Assembly: GCA_027295555.1 (NCBI GenBank)
Contig: JAPUKT010000137.1
Span: 1 to 5,467, forward strand
DNA length: 5,467 bases
Direction: 5' to 3'
Origin: Deltaproteobacteria bacterium
Lineage (GTDB): Bacteria > Myxococcota_A > Polyangia > Polyangiales > Houyiibacteriaceae
Both the position numbers and the translations under genes were made by a program. A model generated the notes under the pieces. That model saw nothing but the letters and a program-made list of their open reading frames with translations. It was not told where the DNA came from and did not search any database. How positions within the stretch are numbered: position 1 is the first letter of the stretch; every line of letters begins with the position of its first letter. This document shows positions 1 to 5,332 of this stretch, piece after piece.

Positions 1-385
1 GCAAAGTACCACTGACGTCACATCCGCCGACTGCCTCTTCGGCGACACCGGCGAGATCAAAGGGAGTCACCCTCGCTTGGGCGGTGCTTTCGCCGAGCTC
101 GGTGTCACCGAGCGAGAACGCCACGGTCTGGCCCTCCAAGAAACGGAAGCGACCCGGATCGTCGCCTTCACCGGTCACGGCGGTCCGCATGACGACGCCG
201 TCCTCGTTCCGATTCTCGTACGCTAGTCCGGAGACCCGGCTATCGTAGTAATATCCATTGTTATACGTGTTGACACATACCCCCCCTGCGTCCGTCTCAA
301 AGCATTCTACCGTGCATCCGGTCACCATGAGGGAGGCGCTCAGTGCGCTTAGTAATAGGGCAAACCTTTGACCGACAATCTTCAT
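1..385 (-). CDS. Secreted lipoprotein, N-terminal part (truncated by window edge)
   Basis: The reading frame opens at ATG 385 and continues without a stop to the window edge, giving 128 complete codons. Residues 1-23 form a lipoprotein signal peptide: basic residues K2 and R7, a hydrophobic stretch FALLLSALSASLM, then the lipobox VTGC with Cys24 as the expected lipidation site. The mature part has further cysteines (28, 37, 122), which could form disulfides outside the cytoplasm. Residues 51-113 read SGLAYEN, then a Gly-rich turn, GRFRFLEGQTVAFSLGDTEL and VTPFDLAG. From memory, this resembles a domain found in many secreted bacterial lipoproteins (G-x-F-x-Y/F-x-x-G-x-x-V-x-F-x-x-GD...VTP-x-DL). 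I cannot name the family, and the function is unknown. A good Shine-Dalgarno (AGGAG, then GAGGA) precedes the ATG. The gene is divergent from the kinase. The coding call is firm; the role is not. Confidence 0.85.
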   Translation of the reverse strand, partial: MKIVGQRFALLLSALSASLMVTGCTVECFETDAGGVCVNTYNNGYYYDSRVSGLAYENRNEDGVVMRTAVTGEGDDPGRFRFLEGQTVAFSLGDTELGESTAQARVTPFDLAGVAEEAVGGCDVSGTL

Positions 386-392
386 GAGTCCT

Positions 393-397
393 CTCCT
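393..397 (-). promoter_or_regulatory. Shine-Dalgarno of the lipoprotein gene
   Basis: On the minus strand AGGAG ends seven bases before the ATG at 385, and an overlapping GAGGA lies closer still. This strongly supports that start codon and shows the partial frame is a real gene. Confidence 0.65.
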
Positions 398-408
398 GTT
401 CTGTCCTG

Positions 409-424
409 GCGGCTCACAAGCCGC
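409..424. repeat. Perfect inverted repeat in the lipoprotein leader
   Basis: GCGGCT, a four-base CACA loop, then AGCCGC make a perfect 6-bp GC-rich stem. It sits between the candidate promoter and the Shine-Dalgarno of the lipoprotein gene, so in RNA it would be a leader hairpin just upstream of the ribosome binding site. There is no U-tract, so it is not an obvious terminator. It could be an operator or a stability element. Confidence 0.35.
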
Positions 425-440
425 GGCCGAGAAGGGCTGG

Positions 441-470
441 ACTCTAGCATCGTCGGCAGACCGCTTTCAA
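441..470 (-). promoter_or_regulatory. Candidate sigma70-type promoter for the lipoprotein gene
   Basis: On the minus strand a -35-like TTGAAA (470-465) is followed after 18 bases by a -10-like TAGAGT (446-441). Transcription would then start near 434, leaving a leader of about 50 nt that contains the hairpin at 409-424. The -35 matches the consensus at five of six positions and the -10 at four of six. This is sequence matching only. Confidence 0.35.
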
Positions 471-647
471 GCGAGCTGATAGCGAATACAAACGCCCTGT
501 GGGGTCCGGCAACGCCGTTTGCGTCCTCGAGTCAGCCGACCTTTGGCTTGGCCCTCTTGAACTCGATGGGCGTCGCGCCGAGTCCCGAAGATCTTCAAAA
601 CTACGAGCTGAAGTACCGGGAGCGTGGACATCACGTGCAAATGGATT

Positions 648-670
648 TTGGGTCGACTCGAACGACCGAA
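648..670. repeat. Imperfect inverted repeat upstream of the kinase
   Basis: TTGGGTCG (648-655), a seven-base spacer, then CGACCGAA (663-670) pair over eight positions with one mismatch. It lies about 90 bp before the kinase start and could be a regulator site or a hairpin. An IR of this quality can also arise by chance in GC-rich DNA. Confidence 0.25.
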
Positions 671-760
671 AGGAACCATTCATCCCTTCTGCGACTTTGA
701 TCGGTCCAGCCTTCGCTGAGGGCAGATCGCCGTAGTCCCACTGTGGTACCTTGATCCGCC

Positions 761-1762
761 ATGGCCCCCACGACCCCTGAACGTTTTGGTGAGTACGAGC
801 TCGTCCGTCGCCTCGGCGTCGGCGGAATGGCTGAAGCGTTTCTCGCGATTCGTCGCGGACCTGCGGGCTTCGAGCAGCGCGTGTGTCTGAAGCGGATCCT
901 CGCGACCTTCCAGGACGAGCCTGAATTCATCCAAATGTTCTTGCGTGAGGCGCGACTGTCCGCCCTTCTACATCACAACCACATCGCGCGCGTGCTCGAC
1001 TTCGGCGTGATCGACGGCGCCCACTACCTCACGTTGGAGCTGATCGACGGAACGGACCTCCGACACGTGTTGGCTCACCTACGCGAGCACGGCGAGACGC
1101 TCGGCCCAGAGCTCACCGCCTATGTGGCCACGGCGCTCGGCTTCGCACTGGACTTTGCACACACCGCCGACGAGGACGGCAACGCGGCCGGTATCGTCCA
1201 TCGTGACGTGTCTCCATCGAACGTCCTGCTCAGTAAGGCCGGTGAGATCAAGCTCACCGACTTCGGCATCGCGAAGCACACCAACCGCCCCGGAAGCATT
1301 CAAAGCACTGCCCTCAAGGGAAAAGTCCCCTACATGGCCCCGGAGTACGCGCTCGGTCGACACTGCGATGCACGGACGGATCTCTTCTCTCTGGGGGTAC
1401 TGCTCTACGAATGCCTCGCCGGGTGCCGGCCGTTCGACGGCGGCAACGACATCGAGACCCTCGACCGCGCGCGACGCGGCGAGCACGAGCCCCTCGAATC
1501 GGTGGCCCCACAGGCGCCGTCCGCACTCGCTTCCGCAATCGAGTCCTTGCTGAAACCGGACGCCGCGGACCGACCGCCCAACGCTGGCGCATTCCTCGAC
1601 CAACTTGAGCAGGCGCCCCCACCGCCGTTGGCGCGCCGCCGCCTCGGGGAGCTCGTTCGCCTCACTGCGCAACGAAGCCCCATGGCCGTCGCGCCGGGGC
1701 TCGCGTCGACTCGGCCTGCCGCTACTCTGCGTCCTCGGAAACGCCTTCCGTCTCGGAAGTAG
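761..1762 (+). CDS. Cytoplasmic Hanks-type serine/threonine protein kinase
   Basis: This gene encodes a 333-residue eukaryotic-like kinase that transfers phosphate from ATP to Ser/Thr of unknown targets. The kinase motifs are complete and in order: Gly-rich loop LGVGGMAEAF (18-27), ATP-anchoring Lys44 (VCLKRI), helix-C Glu63 (REA), catalytic loop HRDVSPSN (147-154, Asp149 and Asn154), DFG 167-169, APE 193-195, Asp207 and Arg271 (DRP). It should therefore be active. The HRDVSPxN loop is typical of myxobacterial kinases. No transmembrane segment follows the domain. After about residue 285 there is only a Pro/Arg-rich tail ending in basic residues, without PASTA, TPR or other sensor repeats. The fold starts within ten residues of the ATG, which supports this start, although no clear Shine-Dalgarno precedes it. 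The 3' end overlaps the convergent gene by 41 bp. Confidence 0.93.
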   Translation: MAPTTPERFGEYELVRRLGVGGMAEAFLAIRRGPAGFEQRVCLKRILATFQDEPEFIQMFLREARLSALLHHNHIARVLDFGVIDGAHYLTLELIDGTDLRHVLAHLREHGETLGPELTAYVATALGFALDFAHTADEDGNAAGIVHRDVSPSNVLLSKAGEIKLTDFGIAKHTNRPGSIQSTALKGKVPYMAPEYALGRHCDARTDLFSLGVLLYECLAGCRPFDGGNDIETLDRARRGEHEPLESVAPQAPSALASAIESLLKPDAADRPPNAGAFLDQLEQAPPPPLARRRLGELVRLTAQRSPMAVAPGLASTRPAATLRPRKRLPSRK

Positions 1763-3740
1763 CGCCGCCGATGAGGTTGTTGCGTTGCTCTTCGAGCAGG
1801 CTGAGCCCGATGGCCATCGCCCTACGCACGCGCTCCAGGAGAGCCTCGTCCGTCGCGATCTTCTGCATGGCGTCCGATAGCTTCGATCCCAGCTGCGCCT
1901 TGACCGCCTCGAGTGAGCCCACCCGAGATTCGAGGTCACGCTTGGCGCTCTCGAGGACCCCCACTTGGGCGACGCTCGAGTCGAGCTCCTGCTGAAACCC
2001 GTCTCGCGCGGCCGTGGTTTCGCCGAGCTCCGCCTGGAGCCGATCTCGAGTCTCTTGCGTTTCGGCGAGCTGTGCGCTGGTCGTGGCCAGCGTACCTTCG
2101 GTCTCGGAGAGCTTTGTTTCGAGCTCTGCGCTGCGCTCGGCGTTGACCTGCTCGCGCTCCCTAGCGCCGGCGAGCTCGGTGTCGGTATCGGCGAGCTTGC
2201 GACCGAGCGTCGCGAGCTGCCTCGAGTGCTCGCTTTCGAGCGTTTCGATCTCGAGCTCCCTTTCGCCTTGGAGCGTTGCCTCACGCTCGGCGAGTGTACG
2301 CTTCCAAGCAGCTTCGACCTCGATCACCTGGGCCGCCGCCTGAGTCTCGACCTCCTGTCGGAGCGCCGCAAGGGATCCCTGCTTGGCTGCCTCGGCCTCC
2401 GCGGCCGCTTGCGCCAGTGCTGCGGAGCGCTCGTCGGTAAGCTCCGATCGGAGCGCCGCAAGTGCGGTCTCCTTTTCGTTGGCCGCCGCCTGAAGCGCGG
2501 CCTCGCTGTCCTCTTGGGCCTTCGCAAGCGCCGCGGCTGACTCGGCTTTGACGAGCTCCATGGCCTCGTCGTGTGCAACGACGGCTCGGGCTAGCTCGGC
2601 ATCGCGGGTGCTCTGGAGAGCAGCCACGTCGGCGGCGCGCCCTTCACGCTCTTGCGCCAGCGACTCCTCGAGGCCCTGCGCCTTCCGGTGCTCACGCCCG
2701 AACCGGGCCTTCACATCTTCAAAGCGCTTGTTCGCACCTTCCTTGTCTTCGGTGAGGCTGGCGATCGCCTCCTGCGCCTTCGACAACGCCCGCTCGAGCC
2801 CCGCCGTCTTCTCGTCGAAGTCCGCGCGCGCACGCTCGAGAATGATCGACTGGTCCCTCAGCTCGATGATCTCTTTGTCGCGCACGCTCAACTGATCGCG
2901 AAGATCCAGGATCTCCTTGTCCTTCGAGTTTAGGGCCTCGCGAAGATCCAAGAACTGGCGGCTCGACACGCCCCCAGACGACTCGGCGAGCTTTGCCTTG
3001 AGCTGGGAAATCTCGGAACGTAGGCGTGCGGCTTCGACCGGAGCACTCCCCGAATCTTCGGGCGTCGGCCTCATCGACTCCGGTGGAGCATCCGAAACCA
3101 TGATCACGTCATCGAGCTCGACATCCTCGTACTCGCCCGTGCCTGGCTCGACTGGCTTTTCGGCAACGCCTTCAGGCGCGGGCTCGGCCGCGGCCTTCTT
3201 GTCTCCGCCGTCCATCATGAGAGCGTTGAAAGCGTCTTCCGCAAACGCGTCGATCTCCTCGTCGATTTCGGGGGGTCCCCCGACCGTCGTTGGCACATCG
3301 TCTTCTATCTCGTCGTCGGACATTTCATCTTCCCCTTCGATTTCGATTTCCGTCGCCGGCAGTGGCTTGAGCGGGATCAGATCCAGCATCCGCGCCACGA
3401 GGTCCTCTACGCTCACGGGACGGCGGACATAGTCCTCGGCTTTCGACTTCGTCTTCTTGTGCTGCTCGAACAGGTTATCAGCGTTCTCGTCGTTTGACAG
3501 AATGATGATCGGGATGTGCCTGAGCCTCTTGCTTCGCTTGAGCTTGCGGCCAACCAGGAATCCGTTGTCATCACTGAGCTCAACCGCCAGGACGATGAGG
3601 TCCGGGGCGTTGCTTTTGGCGGAGTCAATGCCGGTTTTTCCGTCCTCCGCAAACTCGACTTCGACTTCGTACTGGCCGAGGTGGGCATGCAGAGACGCGG
3701 CAAATTCCCGCTCGCTATCGATCACCAGAACGCGATGCAA
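1722..3740 (-). CDS. FrzS/AglZ-like protein: pseudo-receiver domain plus long coiled coil
   Basis: The product has 672 residues, counted from TTG 3740. Residues 3-123 are a response-regulator receiver fold (RVLVIDSEREF...PDLIVLAVEL...IPIIILSN...EDYVRRPVSVEDL). The phospho-acceptor Asp is replaced by Ala52, the usual Lys before Pro by Arg107, and only part of the acidic pocket remains (Asp8, Glu10), so phosphorylation is unlikely. Residues 128-235 are a very acidic, Pro-containing linker. Residues 235-640 are coiled coil, with 14-residue repeats near 264-297 and long Ala/Glu/Arg-rich helices. A conserved-looking segment (RVRRAMAIGLSLLEEQ, ending near 652) and an acidic tail finish the protein. 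This architecture matches the Myxococcus motility and polarity proteins FrzS and AglZ, suggesting a protein-protein scaffold. The start is chosen because AAGGGGGG lies six bases before TTG 3740; an in-frame TTG at 3764 would add eight residues but lacks a ribosome binding site. It is monocistronic in appearance. Confidence 0.85.
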   Translation of the reverse strand: MHRVLVIDSEREFAASLHAHLGQYEVEVEFAEDGKTGIDSAKSNAPDLIVLAVELSDDNGFLVGRKLKRSKRLRHIPIIILSNDENADNLFEQHKKTKSKAEDYVRRPVSVEDLVARMLDLIPLKPLPATEIEIEGEDEMSDDEIEDDVPTTVGGPPEIDEEIDAFAEDAFNALMMDGGDKKAAAEPAPEGVAEKPVEPGTGEYEDVELDDVIMVSDAPPESMRPTPEDSGSAPVEAARLRSEISQLKAKLAESSGGVSSRQFLDLREALNSKDKEILDLRDQLSVRDKEIIELRDQSIILERARADFDEKTAGLERALSKAQEAIASLTEDKEGANKRFEDVKARFGREHRKAQGLEESLAQEREGRAADVAALQSTRDAELARAVVAHDEAMELVKAESAAALAKAQEDSEAALQAAANEKETALAALRSELTDERSAALAQAAAEAEAAKQGSLAALRQEVETQAAAQVIEVEAAWKRTLAEREATLQGERELEIETLESEHSRQLATLGRKLADTDTELAGAREREQVNAERSAELETKLSETEGTLATTSAQLAETQETRDRLQAELGETTAARDGFQQELDSSVAQVGVLESAKRDLESRVGSLEAVKAQLGSKLSDAMQKIATDEALLERVRRAMAIGLSLLEEQRNNLIGGATSETEGVSEDAE
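1745..1759. repeat. Hairpin in the overlap of two convergent gene ends
   Basis: CTTCCG, a three-base loop, then CGGAAG form a perfect 6-bp stem just before the kinase stop codon and within the last codons of the convergent coiled-coil gene. Transcripts from both sides would carry the same hairpin. Neither strand has a T-tract after it, so a role as intrinsic terminator is unproven. It may still act as a 3'-end stabiliser or pause site. Confidence 0.35.
2868..2951 (-). repeat. Tandem 14-residue coiled-coil repeats
   Basis: Within the coiled-coil gene, residues 264-277 (LDLREALNSKDKEI) and 278-291 (LDLRDQLSVRDKEI) are tandem copies of a 14-residue unit, that is two heptads or 42 bases. A decayed third copy begins IELRDQ. 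The DNA copies share blocks such as GCGAAGATCCA. They fit a coiled coil that grew by local duplication. Similar LDLR/KDKEI repeats are, from memory, common in myxobacterial scaffold proteins. Confidence 0.6.
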
Positions 3741-3746
3741 CTCATT

Positions 3747-3754
3747 CCCCCCTT
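3747..3754 (-). promoter_or_regulatory. Shine-Dalgarno that fixes the TTG start of the coiled-coil gene
   Basis: AAGGGGGG on the minus strand is six bases from TTG 3740 and overlaps the extra codons that a start at 3764 would need. The candidate transcription start near 3779 would leave only about 15 nt before 3764, so 3740 is preferred. Confidence 0.6.
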
Positions 3755-3785
3755 GACCTTGCAAAGTTCCGCTAGTGTCAAAAAA

Positions 3786-3815
3786 AGAATAAATGCCCGG
3801 TGGTCACCCTGTCAA
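3786..3815 (-). promoter_or_regulatory. Sigma70-type promoter of the pseudo-receiver gene
   Basis: On the minus strand a perfect TTGACA (3815-3810) is followed after 18 bases by TATTCT (3791-3786), four of six to the -10 consensus. The predicted start is near 3779, giving a leader of about 39 nt that holds the Shine-Dalgarno. A second TTGACA lies at 3781-3776 but has no good -10 after it. Confidence 0.5.
3799..3808. promoter_or_regulatory. Possible operator in the promoter spacer
   Basis: GGTG-GT-CACC is a perfect short inverted repeat lying wholly between the -35 and -10 of the pseudo-receiver gene promoter. A protein bound there would block RNA polymerase. Four-base arms are short, so this is suggestive only. 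Confidence 0.2.
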
Positions 3816-3853
3816 CGGGCACGACCGGCTATTTCGTGTCTTGCGTGAAGCGC

Positions 3854-4654
3854 TCAGTACACAACGCGAGCGTTGGCGGCTAGCTGGAACAACGTCGGCC
3901 GCTCGAGGTCACCGAAAAACACGTAGTTCAGGCCATCGTGCCGGCGGATCGTGACCACGTGGCTTCCCACATTGTGATAGTACAGCTCACGCCCGCCCAC
4001 ATGTGTGCGCTGCGCGGAATCGAGGAGCTCACGGCCCCGAAATACGAGCAACGTGACCCGTCGTCCCCCGTGATCGTAGTAGAATGCGGCTGCGGGCTTC
4101 GCGCCGATCTTGATGTACCGAGCCCCGACGAGCTTCATGCCCTGCCCCTCGAACTTGGCGGGCCTCACGGGAAACGGCGTTTTGCCACGGAAGTAGCGCG
4201 CAACCTCTTGGGGCTCGTCTGCCGGCACATCTGACGGAAGGCCTTGGGCGTGAAGGTTCACGACATCTTGGAGCATGCCCATGCTCGCGCCTTGGTAGGT
4301 CACTCTCTCCGGCAAGCCTACGACGCCGCCGAGAACTAAGAGCGCAACGGCAGCCGCAGCGATCGGCCACGTCTGACGCCATCGCATCGGGCGCGCTTGC
4401 GTGAGCGACGTGCGGTCCATGCGCGCCTCGTCGATCTCGTCGAGTCGGTTCAGCGTGCGCCCCCAAAGGTGCTCGGGCGCCTTCACACCACCTACCGCCT
4501 CACGCGTCTGCTGTCGGAAAGACGCTTCGAAAGCCAAGTGCTCCTGGCAGCCGACACAGGTCTCCAAGTGACGCTCGAACTCGATCTGTGTCGCGGGATC
4601 GATCTCTCCGTCGACGAACGCACCCAGATGACGCCGGACGAGCTTGCAGCTCAT
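3854..4654 (-). CDS. Membrane-spanning zinc-finger anti-sigma factor
   Basis: This 266-residue protein should bind and restrain the ECF sigma factor encoded immediately upstream. Residues 1-40 are a ZAS-type zinc-binding domain: Cys3 plus His29-x3-Cys33-x2-Cys36 (HLETCVGC). These are the only cysteines in the protein. A single transmembrane helix at about 97-114 (PIAAAAVALLVLGGVVGL) follows the basic RWRQTW, so the N-terminus is predicted inside and residues 115-266 outside the cytoplasmic membrane. The outer part contains HAQGLP (135-140), YFRGKTPFPV (154-163), KLVGARYI (174-181) and GLNYVFFGDL (241-250). As I recall, this layout is frequent in anti-sigma factors of proteobacterial ECF operons. 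The start at ATG 4654 overlaps the sigma stop codon as ATGA and follows GGCGGGGAAG; a longer open frame upstream merely shadows the sigma gene. The signal sensed is not evident. Confidence 0.88.
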   Translation of the reverse strand: MSCKLVRRHLGAFVDGEIDPATQIEFERHLETCVGCQEHLAFEASFRQQTREAVGGVKAPEHLWGRTLNRLDEIDEARMDRTSLTQARPMRWRQTWPIAAAAVALLVLGGVVGLPERVTYQGASMGMLQDVVNLHAQGLPSDVPADEPQEVARYFRGKTPFPVRPAKFEGQGMKLVGARYIKIGAKPAAAFYYDHGGRRVTLLVFRGRELLDSAQRTHVGGRELYYHNVGSHVVTIRRHDGLNYVFFGDLERPTLFQLAANARVVY

Positions 4655-5301
4655 GACTTCCCCGCCTTTCGCGTTCGAAACTCTTCGAGCGAGACCGGCT
4701 CGGCAGGCTCGCGTCCGTCGCCTTCGTCGATGATGCCGAGCTGAACCGCCTGCGCCTGCAACGACAGCTGGAGTTGCTTCCGCGCGCGGTGAAGACGCGA
4801 CATCACGGTGCCGATCGGGCAACCCACGATTTCGGCGATCTCTTTGTAGGAGAGCTCCTCGACGTCGGCGAGGAGCACCATTGCGCGTGCATCGTCTGAG
4901 AGCTTATCGAAGGCGCGCGTGATCTCGTGCGCGATCAGGTTGCGTTGTGCCTCGCCGACAGGGTCGGTGAGGCCGCGCATGCTGGCACGACTCATGACGC
5001 CCTCCCCAACTGGCATCGCCATCGGCCCATCGAGCACCTGACGCTCGCGGACGCTACGTCGATATCGGTTCACAAAGGTATTCATCTGGATTCTCAAGAG
5101 CCACGCCTTGAAGTTGGTCCCCGCCTCGAACCGGTCGTAGAAACGATAGGCACGAACGAGGGTATCCTGGACGAGGTCCTCCGCGTCCACGGGGGAGCGG
5201 GTGAGCCGTAGGGCAGCGGAGTAGAGGGTGTCCAGATGCGGCCGCGCATCGGCCTCGAACAGTCGACGCCCGTTGGCGATCTTCTCGGCGATTCTGAGCA
5301 T
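4651..5301 (-). CDS. ECF-type (sigmaE/SigR-like) RNA polymerase sigma factor
   Basis: This 216-residue sigma factor directs RNA polymerase to stress-type promoters when released by its anti-sigma partner. Region 2 spans about 22-82 (LYSAALRLTRSPVDAEDLVQDTLVRAY; then FKAWLLRIQMNTFVNRYRR). A linker of about 40 residues is followed by region 4 at 125-177, with the helix-turn-helix ELSYKEIAEIVGCPIGTVMSRLHRARKQL. Regions 1 and 3 are absent, as expected for ECF factors. The SPVDAEDLVQDT and GTNFKAWL segments resemble Streptomyces SigR more than iron-transport sigmas. A short acidic/Arg tail (183-216) follows region 4. The start at ATG 5301 is forced by an in-frame TGA four codons upstream; its ribosome binding site is weak (TAGG close to the start), so translation may depend on the upstream gene. 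The stop overlaps the anti-sigma start by four bases. Confidence 0.93.
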   Translation of the reverse strand: MLRIAEKIANGRRLFEADARPHLDTLYSAALRLTRSPVDAEDLVQDTLVRAYRFYDRFEAGTNFKAWLLRIQMNTFVNRYRRSVRERQVLDGPMAMPVGEGVMSRASMRGLTDPVGEAQRNLIAHEITRAFDKLSDDARAMVLLADVEELSYKEIAEIVGCPIGTVMSRLHRARKQLQLSLQAQAVQLGIIDEGDGREPAEPVSLEEFRTRKAGKS

Positions 5302-5332
5302 GCCTAGTGTTCACAACCCCTGGTAGCGGAAA
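5302..5332 (-). other. Short gap between coiled-coil gene and sigma gene
   Basis: Only 31 bases separate the TAA at 5333 from the sigma ATG at 5301. I see no terminator hairpin and no sigma70- or ECF-type promoter in it. This argues that the sigma gene is read from a promoter further upstream, beyond the window or inside the coiled-coil gene. Confidence 0.4.

Larger units (their letters stand above)
386..760. other. Intergenic region between divergent lipoprotein and kinase genes
   Basis: This 375-bp stretch separates two divergent genes. It holds the candidate lipoprotein promoter (441-470), a leader hairpin (409-424), a 10-bp palindrome GAAGATCTTC (587-596) and an imperfect inverted repeat (648-670). 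No convincing -35/-10 pair or Shine-Dalgarno was found for the kinase. GGAACC at 672-677 resembles the -35 of some ECF promoters, but no clear matching -10 follows. One plus-strand frame stays open from 368 to 700 with a G/C bias at third positions after about 540. It would start inside the lipoprotein gene and has no ribosome binding site, so I do not call it as a gene. Confidence 0.6.
3779..3822 (-). terminator. Candidate intrinsic terminator of the sigma/anti-sigma operon
   Basis: About 30 bases after the anti-sigma stop codon, the minus strand reads GTGCCCG, a 16-base loop, then CGGGCAT (seven pairs including one G-U). A T-rich run follows (TTATTC and seven T). Placement and T-tract fit a rho-independent terminator; the long loop makes it weaker than a textbook case. 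The same bases carry the promoter of the next gene. Confidence 0.45.

Noticed and set aside
587..596. GAAGATCTTC palindrome as an operator
   Set aside because: A single 10-bp palindrome containing a BglII-type core, with no second copy nearby, is expected by chance at this scale.
368..700. 110-residue plus-strand open frame beginning with TTG
   Set aside because: It would begin inside the well-supported lipoprotein gene, has no Shine-Dalgarno and no recognisable domain. Only the late part has coding-like bias, noted as a weak finding.
672..702. GGAACC followed by TTTGATC as an ECF promoter for the kinase
   Set aside because: The -35 half fits, but no clear ECF -10 motif lies at the expected distance, and the match is within chance.
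1079..2284. Long minus-strand open frame of 401 residues across the kinase and coiled-coil genes
   Set aside because: It is antisense to the kinase and in another frame of the coiled-coil gene. The composition is Ser/Arg-rich shadow sequence typical of GC-rich DNA.
1965..2540. 191-residue plus-strand open frame opposite the coiled-coil region
   Set aside because: The Leu/Arg-rich translation is a mirror of Glu/Ala/Leu codons on the true strand; no start signal or domain.
3741..3764. Start of the pseudo-receiver gene at TTG 3764
   Set aside because: It has no Shine-Dalgarno, adds eight low-complexity residues before the conserved fold, and would place the real Shine-Dalgarno inside the coding region.
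4655..4822. 56-residue N-terminal extension of the anti-sigma frame
   Set aside because: This part lies within the sigma gene in another frame and is Arg/Ala-rich. The ATG at 4654 has a ribosome binding site and directly precedes the zinc domain.
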